Shown here in pieces: positions 1-9,029 of a stretch of DNA of 64,000 nt. This stretch comes from Limnohabitans sp. Rim8 (lineage in GTDB: Bacteria; Pseudomonadota; Gammaproteobacteria; Burkholderiales; Burkholderiaceae_C). Within the stretch, counting starts at the first letter, position 1; every line of letters starts with the position of its first letter. Both the position numbers and the translations under genes were made by a program. Under the pieces are notes generated by a model that saw only the letters and a list, made by a program, of their open reading frames with translations, did not search any database and had not been told where the DNA came from. Location: positions 124,001 to 188,000 of the forward strand of contig NZ_CAMDLM010000002.1 of assembly GCF_945901735.1 (NCBI RefSeq), written 5' to 3'.

Positions 1-323
1 AGGCCATCGAGGGAGACCGGAAAATGGGCGTGGCCTCTTTGCCCGTTCAGCTGGGGGCCTCGGGCGCGGCGCGCGTGGCCTGTGTGCTGATGTGGCTGCC
101 CCAAGTGGCGGTGGCTGCGCTCCTGGTGCATTGGCAATTGCCTGGGCATGCCTTGGCTGTGCTGGTCTTGAGTTTCTTGCAGTGGCCCTTGATGTGGAAA
201 TTTCTGAAGCAACCGATTGAGCGGGCTCTGCATGTGAGTGCTTTTGGGGTGCCCTTGTTTGTCAGCGGCATGATGGTCAGTGCCTGGGGCTTGCGTCAGA
301 TCAATGCGCTGGGGGTCTCATGA
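1..323 (+). CDS. bchG: Bacteriochlorophyll synthase, C-terminal part (5' end outside window)
   Basis: UbiA-family prenyltransferase that attaches the C20 alcohol tail to bacteriochlorophyllide in the membrane. Only about the last 106 residues are present. Reading from base 3 the chain starts AIEGDRKMGVASLPVQLG, which matches the conserved second polar loop of BchG/UbiA enzymes (E-G-D-R followed by G-x-x-S-L-P-V), then three hydrophobic segments. The stop codon overlaps the next start as ATGA, so the gene is translationally coupled to the transporter and bchP behind it. The order bchG-transporter-bchP is the one known from other purple-bacterial photosynthesis clusters, which supports the call. 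Confidence 0.88.
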   Translation, partial: AIEGDRKMGVASLPVQLGASGAARVACVLMWLPQVAVAALLVHWQLPGHALAVLVLSFLQWPLMWKFLKQPIERALHVSAFGVPLFVSGMMVSAWGLRQINALGVS

Positions 324-1666
324 ACGCTCAAACCTTTGGTTGGTTGGACATCATCCGTTTGGGCCTGATCCAAGCCTGTTTGGGGGCTGTGGTGGTGGTG
401 ACGACCTCTACCCTCAATCGCATCATGGTGGTTGAGTTGGCGCTGCCCGCGTTGTTGCCGGGGTTTTTGGTGGCTTGGCATTACGCGGTGCAAATGGTGC
501 GTCCACGCATGGGCTTTGGCGCAGACCAGGGTCGGCGCAGTACGCCTTGGATGATGGGGGGCATGGTCGTCTTGGGGGTGGGCGGTGTGCTGGCGGCCTT
601 GGCCACCTTGTGGATGGCGACTTCGCTGTGGCAAGGCATGGCCTTGGCCATGCTGGCTTTCAGTCTGATCGGCTTGGGTGTGAGCGCCTGTGGCACGTCA
701 CTGTTGACGCTGATGGCCAAGCGCGTACCGGCTGAGCGTCGGGCGCAGGCGGCCACCACCGTGTGGCTGATGATGATCATGGGTTTTGCCATCACCGCTG
801 GCGTCGTTGGCAAGCTGATTGACCCCTACACACCCGATATATTGTGGCGGGTGTCGGCAGGCTTGAGCATTTTGACCACGGCGCTGACGGCCCTGTGTCT
901 TTGGGGTTTGGAGAAACCCGATGCACAGGGGGTGTCCGCGAAACCCAGTATCCCTGTCAATTTCAAGCGCACCTTGCAGGGCATTTGGGCCGAGCCGCAG
1001 GCGAAAACCTTCACGATTTTTATCTTCCTGTCGATGCTGGCCTACAGCGCGCAAGATTTGATTTTGGAGCCGTTTGCAGGGGCTGTTCACGGCATGTCGC
1101 CTGGCCAGACCACGCAGCTTTCTGGGTGGCACCACATGGGGGTCTTGGTGGGCATGCTGTCTATGGCAGCGGCCAGTTCGCGCTGGGTTGCTGGGCGCCT
1201 GGGTTCTGTGCAGGTCTGGATGTGGGGCGGTTGCTTGCTGTCTGCCTTGGCCACGGTGGGCTTGTCCCTCTCGGCGACAGCCACCTTGGCGATGCCCTGG
1301 CCCATCAAAGCCAATGTGATTTTCTTGGGCGTGGCCAATGGCGCGTTCTCCATTGCCGCCATTGCCACCATGATGCGTCTGGCGGGTGAAGGCGGTTCTG
1401 GCACCGAGGGCACGCGCATGGGCTTGTGGGGCGCTGCACAAGCCATGGCGTTTGCCATGGGGGGATTGGTCGGCACCGGTGCGAGTGATTTGGCGCACTG
1501 GGTGTTGGGTGAGTCTGAGTCCGCTTATCAGGCGGTATTTGCATTTCAAGCACTGATGTTTTTGGCTTCAGCATGGGTGGCTTTGCGCGTTCGCACAGCG
1601 TACGCCACGGCCCAGCACAAAGCACAAGATCATCAAGTCTTATGGAAAGATGGGGCAACCACATGA
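320..1666 (+). CDS. BCD/PucC-family MFS transporter (Bch2/LhaA-like)
   Basis: Polytopic membrane protein of 448 residues with about twelve hydrophobic segments. It belongs to the PucC/LhaA group of the major facilitator superfamily, the family thought to help bacteriochlorophyll delivery or light-harvesting complex assembly. Visible features are the early polar stretch TSTLNRIMVVELALPALLPG, the loop GRRSTPWMMGG typical of PucC-family proteins, and a glycine-rich late segment around GTEGTRMGLWGAAQAMAFAMGG. Start overlaps bchG stop and its own stop overlaps bchP start (both ATGA), so the three genes are one transcription and translation unit. The corresponding gene in Rhodobacter is called bch2 or orf428. 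Family assignment is firm, exact role is inferred. Confidence 0.85.
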   Translation: MNAQTFGWLDIIRLGLIQACLGAVVVVTTSTLNRIMVVELALPALLPGFLVAWHYAVQMVRPRMGFGADQGRRSTPWMMGGMVVLGVGGVLAALATLWMATSLWQGMALAMLAFSLIGLGVSACGTSLLTLMAKRVPAERRAQAATTVWLMMIMGFAITAGVVGKLIDPYTPDILWRVSAGLSILTTALTALCLWGLEKPDAQGVSAKPSIPVNFKRTLQGIWAEPQAKTFTIFIFLSMLAYSAQDLILEPFAGAVHGMSPGQTTQLSGWHHMGVLVGMLSMAAASSRWVAGRLGSVQVWMWGGCLLSALATVGLSLSATATLAMPWPIKANVIFLGVANGAFSIAAIATMMRLAGEGGSGTEGTRMGLWGAAQAMAFAMGGLVGTGASDLAHWVLGESESAYQAVFAFQALMFLASAWVALRVRTAYATAQHKAQDHQVLWKDGATT

Positions 1667-2871
1667 CAGCAACTGATTTTGATTTCGTCGTCGTTGGGGG
1701 CGGCCCGTCTGGCGCCACCGCTGCACATGATTTGTCGAGCGAGGGTTGGCGCGTCTTGTTGCTGGACAGGCAAGGGCGCCCCAAGCCGTGTGGGGGTGCC
1801 ATCCCCCCTCGCTTGATCAAGGACTTTGATATTCCAGACCATTTGCTGGTGGCCAAAATCAAATGTGCCCGCATGATCTCGCCGGCGGACAAGCAAGTCG
1901 ACATGCACATTGACAACGGTTATGTGGGCATGGTGGACAGGCAAGATTTTGATGAATTTTTGCGCGTGCGTGCGGCGCAATCGGGCGCGATTCGCCAGCA
2001 GGCCATTTTTGACAAAGTTGAACACGATGCCGAAGGCACTTTGTGGGTCGAGTACACACCTGTCTCAGGCAAGGAGCATGCGGCCATTGAGCCATCCAAA
2101 CCGGTCAAGGTCAGCGCCCGAATGGTCATCGGTGCCGATGGGGCGCGCTCTGAAGTGGCGAGGCAACAAATCCCATTGTCCGATCGCACAAAGTATGTGT
2201 TCGCTTACCACGAGATCATCCAAGCACCGTTGGAAAAGCAATCGCACGATGGCGAGCGTTGTGATGTTTACTACCAGGGCGAAGTTTCACCAGACTTTTA
2301 TGGCTGGGTATTTCCGCATGGCAAAACCATGAGTGTGGGCACGGGCAGTGCCGACAAAGGTTTTTCTTTGCGCGGTGCAACAGGCCACCTGAGAAAAGCA
2401 GCCGGGCTCGCCGACATGCCCACACTGCGTCGTGAAGGGGCACCGATTCCTCTGAAGCCCTTGCCGCATTGGGATAACGGCCGCGATGTGTTGGTGATCG
2501 GCGATGCGGCGGGGGTGGTGGCACCCTCTTCAGGAGAGGGTATTTATTACGCTATGGACTGCGCGCGCACCATGGCGCATGCAGCGCACATGGCTTTGAA
2601 AACAGGTGACCCCAAGTGCCTTAAAAAAGGCCGTCAGCGCTTCATGAAACAACACGGCAAAGTGTTTTGGATTCTGGGCATGATGCAGTATTTTTGGTAC
2701 CAAAATGACAAACGGCGTGAGAAGTTCGTCAAAATTTGCGAAGACAAAGACGTGCAGCGGCTCACCTTTGAGTCCTATATGAACAAAGAGCTGACCCGCA
2801 GGGATCCCATGGCGCATTTGAGGATTTTCCTGAAGGACACGGCCCATTTGCTGGGACTGGCCAAAACCTGA
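1663..2871 (+). CDS. bchP: Geranylgeranyl reductase (bacteriochlorophyll tail reduction)
   Basis: FAD-dependent reductase that converts the geranylgeranyl tail (free or on bacteriochlorophyll) to phytyl. About 402 residues. The start at 1663 is chosen because it overlaps the upstream stop (ATGA) and puts the dinucleotide motif GGGPSG at residues 12-17, as in the family; the frame is open further upstream but lies inside the transporter gene. The motif RPKPCGGAIPPRL follows, a hallmark of BchP/ChlP, and the second FAD motif VLVIGDAAGVVAPSSGEG lies near residue 280. C-terminal part is basic and helical as expected. Last gene of the rightward bchG unit. Confidence 0.93.
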   Translation: MTATDFDFVVVGGGPSGATAAHDLSSEGWRVLLLDRQGRPKPCGGAIPPRLIKDFDIPDHLLVAKIKCARMISPADKQVDMHIDNGYVGMVDRQDFDEFLRVRAAQSGAIRQQAIFDKVEHDAEGTLWVEYTPVSGKEHAAIEPSKPVKVSARMVIGADGARSEVARQQIPLSDRTKYVFAYHEIIQAPLEKQSHDGERCDVYYQGEVSPDFYGWVFPHGKTMSVGTGSADKGFSLRGATGHLRKAAGLADMPTLRREGAPIPLKPLPHWDNGRDVLVIGDAAGVVAPSSGEGIYYAMDCARTMAHAAHMALKTGDPKCLKKGRQRFMKQHGKVFWILGMMQYFWYQNDKRREKFVKICEDKDVQRLTFESYMNKELTRRDPMAHLRIFLKDTAHLLGLAKT

Positions 2872-2887
2872 TGGGGGCGATGACTGA

Positions 2888-3061
2888 GGGCGCAAGAAAA
2901 ACTCGGGCAACCCTCAGGTCAAGGTGCTGCTGGGCGGGCCTATGTTCATGCGGGTGAATACCGTGCCGCCCATGTTTGGGGCCGATGCCATCTCCAACAA
3001 CCCCCTCAAGGTCTTGTCTTTCCTCAAGGGTTTTGTGCCCAAGCCCGACCGCAGTCTTTGA
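2888..3061 (+). pseudogene. Truncated C-terminus of a B12-binding-domain protein (AerR/PpaA-like remnant)
   Basis: Immediately downstream of bchP a short open frame without a plausible start codon encodes about 57 residues. It contains VKVLLGGPMFM and, 12 residues on, FGADAISNNPLKVLSF. This is the usual end of a cobalamin-binding domain: the V-x-V-G-G strand followed by a G-A-D-A helix start. Such domains occur in the photosynthesis regulators AerR/PpaA, which often lie in bch clusters, so this is probably the last strand and helix of such a gene after deletion of the rest. It ends with TGA and overlaps the 3' end of the convergent bchO by 38 bases. Identity as AerR/PpaA is inference; it could be another B12-domain sensor. 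Confidence 0.5.
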
Positions 3062-3929
3062 AAATCAGAGCGGCTGTTCCCTGAGGGTCTTCCTCATGTG
3101 CCAAGTGGCCCAAGTGGTGCTGCAGATGCAGTTTGGCGTGTGGCATCAAACTGCAGGCTTCTTGCGCCAGTTGGGGCGGCACCGTTTTATCGGCCGAGCC
3201 GACCAAAATCGACACCGGGTTGGCGATGCGGTGAAGGGCGGTGGACAAAGCTTGCAGTTTCCAAGCGGCCATCATGGCCAGCACACTGTGCACGTGGCCT
3301 GGGTGACCGAAGACACGTCGGTAAAGGGCCATGCCTTCCTCGTCCAGTTGTGAGCCCGTTTGTGCCATTGATTTGGCCAACAGGGCGGGGCGGTTGGCCA
3401 ATTTGGCTGTGGCCCAAGCAGACAGGGGATTGAGGGCGGCCAATTTGGCGGTGGGGCCGAAAATCCAAGAAGGCAATCCGGGAATGGGCAGCCAAGCCGG
3501 ATTCATGCCAATCAAATGCGTCTGCGACAGCGCGCCTTGGTGCAAGACCATGTGGGCGGCAATGGCCGCACCTGCGGAGTGGCCTGCGATCACGGTGGGC
3601 GTGATGTCCATTTGCAGCAGCAAAGCCCTCAGCCCTTCGGCCATGCCGTGCAGTGACAGACTGTCGCCACTGCCTCTGCTGGTGAAGGCGTGACCGGGCA
3701 AATCTGGCGCAATGACTTGAAAGTGTTGGCTCAGCAAGGGCATCAGTCCACGCCAGCTGAAACTGCCCGAACCTGTGCCGTGCAACAGCAACAGGGCGGG
3801 GCCTTGTCCCATGCGCTGAACATGCCATCGAACTCCACCCGCGTTGACAAAATGGCTCTGCGCCGAATGAGGCCAAGCGTGGCGATGTTCGGCCCAGTCC
3901 ATGGTGGGGTAAAACCGCTTGTACATCAT
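3024..3929 (-). CDS. bchO: Magnesium chelatase accessory alpha/beta hydrolase
   Basis: About 301 residues with an alpha/beta-hydrolase fold: oxyanion region LLLLHGTGSGSFSWRGLMP, nucleophile elbow GHSAGA with Ser118, and a late histidine in HHLGHLAHEEDP. BchO is always found with bchI and bchD and is thought to help the Mg-chelatase step, though its chemistry is not settled. The first ATG lies four bases after the bchD stop. A second ATG nine codons on (3902) begins MDWAEHRHAWPHS, which looks more like the usual BchO start, so the true protein may be nine residues shorter. Last gene of the leftward bchI-bchD-bchO unit. Confidence 0.88.
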   Translation of the reverse strand: MMYKRFYPTMDWAEHRHAWPHSAQSHFVNAGGVRWHVQRMGQGPALLLLHGTGSGSFSWRGLMPLLSQHFQVIAPDLPGHAFTSRGSGDSLSLHGMAEGLRALLLQMDITPTVIAGHSAGAAIAAHMVLHQGALSQTHLIGMNPAWLPIPGLPSWIFGPTAKLAALNPLSAWATAKLANRPALLAKSMAQTGSQLDEEGMALYRRVFGHPGHVHSVLAMMAAWKLQALSTALHRIANPVSILVGSADKTVPPQLAQEACSLMPHAKLHLQHHLGHLAHEEDPQGTAALIFKDCGRAWAQNP

Positions 3930-3933
3930 GCGC

Positions 3934-5820
3934 TCAGAGTCGTCTTAAGTTGTCCATCGCCGAGGCCATCCGTTGCGCTTGAACCTGCGGCATGGGCAGG
4001 TAATTGCCCCCCATGGTGCTGGCCATGTTTTGCACTTGCGCATCCGGTTTAACCGAGGTGTCTATCCACATGGACCGGTGCCCAGTGAGCCGCCACTGCG
4101 TCGCCCACTGAACCGCATCGGCTTGGGCTTGCGCGCGCCCACCCACCCCGGCCAATGAGATATTGGCGCGGCCGTCACTCAAGACCACCAACAGGGGGGT
4201 GACCCCTTGCCTGTGCAACTGCTGGGCTTGCTCGCAGGCCATTTTCAGTGCCAAAGCCAAAGGCGTTCCACCGCCGCCGGGCAGTCCCGTCATGGCCCGC
4301 TTGGCGCGCACCAATGAGCGCGTCATGGGCAACAGCAATTGGGCTTGCGCGCCTCTGAACGCCACGATGCACACGCTGTCGCGTCGGGCGTAGGATTGTT
4401 GCAACAGCAGTTCCACCGCCCCTTTGGCTTCTGCCAGGCGTTGCAGTGCGGCCGAGCCGGAAGCGTCCAGGGCCAAGATCAGGCAGGTGGCGCTGTTTTG
4501 TTGGTAACGGTGGACATGAAAGTCTTCTGAACGAATGGCCACGCGGGCTGTTTGGGTGCCGTTTCTCAATCGCTGCTTGGGTGCAGCAGCGCGCAAGGTG
4601 GCCAAGACGTGCAAGCGCGCCAGCCCGCCCGGTCGGCCTGGCCGAGGGGGCAGGGGTCTGCCGCGCTGCATGCCTGATCGCACGGTGCCGCTGCGCCCCG
4701 AGCTTTGGCCGGTGTTGCTGCCTGTCTTGGTCATCAGGCGTTCCAAAATATGAGAAGGCAAACTCGCCAGCGCGGCCGCGATCAGCAACTCCTTCAGATC
4801 TTGGGGACTCGGTTGATTCACCGCTGCGCTGTCCTGTTCGCTTTCATCGGAGGAGGGCGGTGGTGGGTCTTCCTGTGAAAGGGGCTGATCGGGCTTGGTT
4901 TCTGAATCTGACGCAGGCTCTGAAGCCGTTTGGGGCTCAGGTTCTTGGGGTGTGGTCTCAGTGGGGTCGGACGCGTCTTCAGGGGGGATGGGCCATAGGG
5001 TCGCCCGAGGTGCCAACACAGCGCGGGTGGCAAATGCCAAATCAGCTTGCACCACTTCGCTTCTCAAATGCAAGGCGGCGTGGACGCAAGCCACCCTCAG
5101 GGCCAAGCTGGGCACACGCAAGGAGTCGATGCCCAGGCCCATGGCGGTGGCGCAGATGGCCGTGGCCTGCTCATCGTTGAACTGCATGCGCTGCAGCAAT
5201 GGGCGCATCTCGGCCAAGGACTGCGCCGGCAATACGGCATGGACAGCAGCTTCGTCGCTGTCCTTGTTTTGTAACGCGAACGCCAGATCGGAGACCGCGG
5301 AGGGGGGCAGTTCTTGCAGGTTCAGCCATAGCCCCAGGCGTTCTTGCAGCGCCGGGCTGATGGGCGGATCGTCGCCCATGGACTCGTCCAAGGCAACGAC
5401 ACCAAAGGTGGTCTGAACGGGCGGACTGGCGCTGTCGCTCATGCGCAGCGGTGGCAAGCATTGGGTGTCCATGGCTTGCGTCAATGGGGCCATCAAGGAC
5501 GCAGGAAACCGCTCCGCCATGCTGATGCAAACCAAGCCCTGGTGAGCCTGCGCCAACAAACCCGATTGCAGGTGCAACTGACCGGTTTGCAGCGTGTGCG
5601 ACAAATCGATGCCCCCCAACAAACGTTCCAAGTCGATACTGCCTGGCAGCTTGATGGTGTTCATCTTTGTGCCGGCGAGCTGTCGCAGCCATTGATCGCG
5701 CACAGGGCCAAAGGGGGCTCGAAGCCACACACCGCCAAAGCCGTGGGGGTCAATTTGCAGCAATTGCAACGCGGTCAGGGCATCGTTCCAGGTTTCCAGA
5801 TCTTGCAGCGCGTTGGTCAT
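3934..5820 (-). CDS. bchD: Magnesium chelatase subunit D
   Basis: 628 residues. BchD is the platform subunit that with BchI (ATPase) and BchH inserts Mg2+ into protoporphyrin IX. The N-terminal 270 residues resemble the AAA+ module but without a good Walker A lysine motif, as is normal for BchD. Residues about 285-345 are an acidic and proline-rich linker (many D, E, P, S). The last 200 residues are a von Willebrand A domain with the MIDAS motif LDASGSAA and later LSDGRAN. The RGR-rich stretch before it is usual too. The gene lies nine bases after bchI and four before bchO. Confidence 0.93.
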   Translation of the reverse strand: MTNALQDLETWNDALTALQLLQIDPHGFGGVWLRAPFGPVRDQWLRQLAGTKMNTIKLPGSIDLERLLGGIDLSHTLQTGQLHLQSGLLAQAHQGLVCISMAERFPASLMAPLTQAMDTQCLPPLRMSDSASPPVQTTFGVVALDESMGDDPPISPALQERLGLWLNLQELPPSAVSDLAFALQNKDSDEAAVHAVLPAQSLAEMRPLLQRMQFNDEQATAICATAMGLGIDSLRVPSLALRVACVHAALHLRSEVVQADLAFATRAVLAPRATLWPIPPEDASDPTETTPQEPEPQTASEPASDSETKPDQPLSQEDPPPPSSDESEQDSAAVNQPSPQDLKELLIAAALASLPSHILERLMTKTGSNTGQSSGRSGTVRSGMQRGRPLPPRPGRPGGLARLHVLATLRAAAPKQRLRNGTQTARVAIRSEDFHVHRYQQNSATCLILALDASGSAALQRLAEAKGAVELLLQQSYARRDSVCIVAFRGAQAQLLLPMTRSLVRAKRAMTGLPGGGGTPLALALKMACEQAQQLHRQGVTPLLVVLSDGRANISLAGVGGRAQAQADAVQWATQWRLTGHRSMWIDTSVKPDAQVQNMASTMGGNYLPMPQVQAQRMASAMDNLRRL

Positions 5821-5829
5821 GGTGGGCCC

Positions 5830-6870
5830 TCAGGTCGCCAAAATGTCTTGCAGGCACCTTTGCACGCGTTCGCCTGAATCGGTGTCATCCAAAGGGTTGC
5901 GGCGCAGGCGATGGCGCAAGGCCAGAGGGGCAATGGTTTTCAGGTGTTTCGGTTGGACCGCTTTGTCACCCTGCATGGCCGCCAGCGCTCGCGTGGCGCG
6001 CAGCAGCGTCAATTCGGCACGCAGTCCATCGGTGCCAAGTTGCTGGCACAGCCGAGCGCACAAAGTGAGCATCTCATCGTCCACCACCACCGTCGCCAGT
6101 GCTTTTCTGGCTTTCACGATGCGCTTTTGCAGCTTGTTGTTTTCCGATTGCCATTGGGCTTTGTAAGCCAAGGGGTCTTTGTCAAAAGCATCTCGGCGTT
6201 TGATGACTTCGACCCGCAAGGCCACGCCTTGAGGGGTCTTGACATGGACCGAGAGACCAAAACGGTCCAGCAGCTGCGGGCGAAGTTCGCCTTCTTCGGG
6301 GTTGCCGCTGCCCACCAGCACAAAGCGGGCAGGGTGGCGAATGGAAAGGCCTTCGCGCTCCACCAGGTTTTCACCCGAAGCGGCTACGTCGATCAACAAA
6401 TCCACCAAGTGGTCGTCCAGCAAATTCACCTCATCGATGTACAAAAACCCCCGATGGGCCTGCGCCAGCAAACCGGGCGAAAACTCTTTGATGCCCTGCG
6501 ACAAGGCTTTCTCTAAATCCAGTGCACCCACGATGCGGTCTTCGGTGGCGCCCAAGGGCAGGTCTACCACGCTCACGGGGCGTGTCTCAGAAATTCGTTT
6601 GGTGGCCTTGCCCGGTGGAACGCTGGCAGGGGGTGCGCAAACAGGGCAAGCCTCGGCCGTTTTCGTCGGATCGCATTTGTAAGGGCAACCCTTGACCACT
6701 TGAATCGGCGGCAACAAGTCGGCCAAAGCCCGCACTGCGGTGGATTTGCCCGTACCCCTGTCACCCAAAACCAAAACACCGCCCACCGTGGGGTCGATGG
6801 CCACCACTTGGATGGCCAAGGTCATTTCGTCTTGTCCGACGATGGCTGCAAAGGGAAACGTAGAGGCCAT
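5830..6870 (-). CDS. bchI: Magnesium chelatase ATPase subunit I
   Basis: AAA+ ATPase of about 346 residues that drives Mg insertion into protoporphyrin IX. Walker A is GDRGTGKST near residues 36-44, followed by the cysteine-containing insert GCPYKCDPTKTAEACPVC seen in BchI/ChlI, Walker B GFLYIDEVNLL, and sensor motif LVGSGNPEEGELRPQLLDRFG. I chose the ATG at 6870 because MASTFPFAAIVGQ matches the usual beginning of the family; a TTG 13 codons upstream (6909) would extend it but has no better ribosome site. Divergent from dxs, with PpsR-type sites between. Confidence 0.92.
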   Translation of the reverse strand: MASTFPFAAIVGQDEMTLAIQVVAIDPTVGGVLVLGDRGTGKSTAVRALADLLPPIQVVKGCPYKCDPTKTAEACPVCAPPASVPPGKATKRISETRPVSVVDLPLGATEDRIVGALDLEKALSQGIKEFSPGLLAQAHRGFLYIDEVNLLDDHLVDLLIDVAASGENLVEREGLSIRHPARFVLVGSGNPEEGELRPQLLDRFGLSVHVKTPQGVALRVEVIKRRDAFDKDPLAYKAQWQSENNKLQKRIVKARKALATVVVDDEMLTLCARLCQQLGTDGLRAELTLLRATRALAAMQGDKAVQPKHLKTIAPLALRHRLRRNPLDDTDSGERVQRCLQDILAT

Positions 6871-6923
6871 GAAAGTGTTCAGAGGGATTGCGGAGTGATC
6901 ATCATCCAAAAATCAAGAAGAAA

Positions 6924-6941
6924 TGTCAAGTTTAATTGACA
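6924..6941. promoter_or_regulatory. PpsR/CrtJ-type operator, exact TGT-N12-ACA
   Basis: The 18 bases read TGTCAA-N6-TTGACA, a perfect inverted repeat and an exact match to TGT-N12-ACA, the site bound by the aerobic photosynthesis repressor PpsR/CrtJ. It lies 54 bases upstream of the bchI ATG and also contains TTGACA on both strands, so binding would cover -35 elements of promoters in either direction. Sequence match is direct; repressor binding is inferred from the known motif and the bch setting. Confidence 0.75.
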
Positions 6942-7079
6942 CACTGTCATTTTGCTCAGTTAACGATGCGGGGAATTTGCATCGGCTTGTTTGGGATTTT
7001 TTGAAGCGGTTCTCCAATAGAAATGGCTTTATGGGTGTCTTTATGACCCCAGAGATTTTTTAAATAAATTGGAATAAAG

Positions 7080-7119
7080 TGTCAATTTTGCTTGACGTTT
7101 TTGGAAATGGCGGTAAATT
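7080..7119 (+). promoter_or_regulatory. Second PpsR-type site overlapping a putative dxs promoter
   Basis: Bases 7080-7097 read TGTCAA-N6-TTGACG, one base away from the exact operator at 6924. TTGACG (7092-7097) can act as a -35 box, with TAAATT (7114-7119) 16 bases downstream as -10. That predicts transcription starting near 7127, about 25 bases before the dxs ATG. The repressor site overlapping -35 is the standard CrtJ repression layout. Match of the motif is seen; function is inferred. Confidence 0.55.
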
Positions 7120-7151
7120 GCAGGTCTGTCTATCACCTTTTCAGGCCCACT

Positions 7152-9029
7152 ATGGATGCTTTGCTGGAATGGATTCAGTCGCCATCGCAATTGAAAAAGC
7201 TTTCGCGTGAAAACCTGCCGTCTTTGGCCCAAGAGTTGCGCGAGCGCTTGGTGGAGACCGTGTCTCAAACCGGCGGGCATTTCAGTTCCAATTTGGGGAC
7301 GGTGGAATTGACCATTGCCCTGCACTATGTGTTCAACACCCCCGAAGACCGTTTGGTCTGGGATGTGGGCCACCAAACTTATCCCCACAAAATACTGACT
7401 GGCCGCAACGCGCTGATGGGCTCTTTGCGTCAAAAAGGGGGTTTGAGCGGTTTTCCCCGAAGAGAAGAAAGCGTCTACGACGCCTTTGGCACCGCGCATT
7501 CTTCAACCAGTATTTCTGCCGCACTGGGCATGGCGGTGGCGCACAAGCAAACCGGCAGCCAACGCAAAGCGGTGGCCATCATTGGCGATGGGGCCCTGAC
7601 CGCAGGCATGGCCTACGAGGCGATGAACAACGCGGGCAACAGCCCCTATGACTTGTTGGTCATTTTGAACGACAACGACATGTCGATCAGCCCGCCTGTG
7701 GGCGCCTTGAACCATTACTTGGCTGAGTTGATGGGCGGGCGCTTTTATGCCCAAGCCAAAAAATTGGGTGAGCAGGTGTTGCGCAATGCACCTCCTTTGT
7801 TTGCATTGGCCAAGCACCTGGAGGAACAGACCCAAAACCTGATTCAGCCGCATACGATTTTTGAAAAACTGGGATTCACCTACACCGGGCCTGTCGATGG
7901 CCATGATGTCCAGGGCCTGGTCGATACCTTGCAAAAATTGCACAAGACCCCCGGCCCGCAGTTTTTGCATGTGGTCACGCGCAAAGGCAAGGGTTATGCC
8001 CAGGCCGAGTTGGACCCTGTGGCCTACCACGGCCCTGGCAAATTTGATCCGGTGGTGGGCTTGCGCAGTGCGGGCCAGTCCCCAGTCACGTTCACCCAGG
8101 TGTTTGGCCAATGGCTGTGCGACATGGCAGACAAAGACCCACGCCTAGTGGCCATCACGCCCGCCATGCGAGAAGGCTCGGGCATGGTGGCCTTCAGTCA
8201 ACGCTTTCCCAACCGCTACCATGATGTCGGCATTGCAGAGCAACACGCCGTGACGTTTGCCGCGGGCTTGGCCTGTGAAGGCCTCAAACCGGTGGTGGCC
8301 ATTTACTCGACGTTTTTACAACGCGCTTATGACCAGTTGATCCACGATGTGGCCTTGCAGAAACTGCCCGTCGTCTTTGCCTTGGACCGCGCCGGTTTGG
8401 TGGGCGCCGACGGCCCCACCCATGCGGGCATGTACGACATCGCCTTCACCCGCTGCATTCCCAACATGAGCGTGGCTTGCCCGGCCGATGAAAAAGAATG
8501 CCGACAATTGCTCAGCACGGCTTACACACTGGACCACCCGGTCACGGTGCGCTACCCCCGAGGTGCCGGTGTGGGCAAGCCCGTTGACGCCGACTTGTCC
8601 CCTTTGCCATGGGGAAAGGCAGAAGTGAAGCGGCAGGGAGAAGGCGTGGCTATTTTGGCGTTTGGCCCCTTGCTTTACGAAGCTTTGAAGGCTGCCCAAA
8701 CCTTGAACGCTACGGTGGTCAACATGCGCTGGGCCAAACCCTTGGATTTGCGAGTGTTGAAAGACATGGCCCTCACGCACGACCGCTTGGTCACGGTGGA
8801 AGACGGTACCCGCAAAGGCGGTGCAGGCGCTGCTGTGCTGGAGGCCTTGCAAGACATGGGCCTCGTCAAGCCGGTGTTGGTCATCGGGTTTGAAGACGAG
8901 TTCACGGAACACGGTGACCCCAAGGTGTTGATGAAGGATTACGGCCTCACGGCTGAAGGCATTGCGCAGCGGATTTCGAAGCAATGGCCGGATGTACAAA
9001 GTACACCGATGCTCAGAAGGGTTGTCTGA
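7152..9029 (+). CDS. dxs: 1-deoxy-D-xylulose-5-phosphate synthase
   Basis: Thiamine-diphosphate enzyme of about 625 residues that makes DXP from pyruvate and glyceraldehyde 3-phosphate, the first step of isoprenoid synthesis (phytyl tail, carotenoids). Visible are [18 protein letters not shown] near residue 75, the ThDP motif [18 protein letters not shown], and the transketolase-type second half with [17 protein letters not shown]. Start at 7152 ([17 protein letters not shown]) matches the usual N-terminus; the frame runs open to 7092 but that would start inside the operator. hemA begins on the very next base after its stop, so the two form an operon. Probably a photosynthesis-dedicated copy, since PpsR-type sites precede it. 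Confidence 0.94.
   Translation: MDALLEWIQSPSQLKKLSRENLPSLAQELRERLVETVSQTGGHFSSNLGTVELTIALHYVFNTPEDRLVWDVGHQTYPHKILTGRNALMGSLRQKGGLSGFPRREESVYDAFGTAHSSTSISAALGMAVAHKQTGSQRKAVAIIGDGALTAGMAYEAMNNAGNSPYDLLVILNDNDMSISPPVGALNHYLAELMGGRFYAQAKKLGEQVLRNAPPLFALAKHLEEQTQNLIQPHTIFEKLGFTYTGPVDGHDVQGLVDTLQKLHKTPGPQFLHVVTRKGKGYAQAELDPVAYHGPGKFDPVVGLRSAGQSPVTFTQVFGQWLCDMADKDPRLVAITPAMREGSGMVAFSQRFPNRYHDVGIAEQHAVTFAAGLACEGLKPVVAIYSTFLQRAYDQLIHDVALQKLPVVFALDRAGLVGADGPTHAGMYDIAFTRCIPNMSVACPADEKECRQLLSTAYTLDHPVTVRYPRGAGVGKPVDADLSPLPWGKAEVKRQGEGVAILAFGPLLYEALKAAQTLNATVVNMRWAKPLDLRVLKDMALTHDRLVTVEDGTRKGGAGAAVLEALQDMGLVKPVLVIGFEDEFTEHGDPKVLMKDYGLTAEGIAQRISKQWPDVQSTPMLRRVV

Noticed and set aside
6871..6909. Extended bchI with TTG start
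   Set aside because: Adds 13 residues unlike the family and has no ribosome site; ATG at 6870 preferred.
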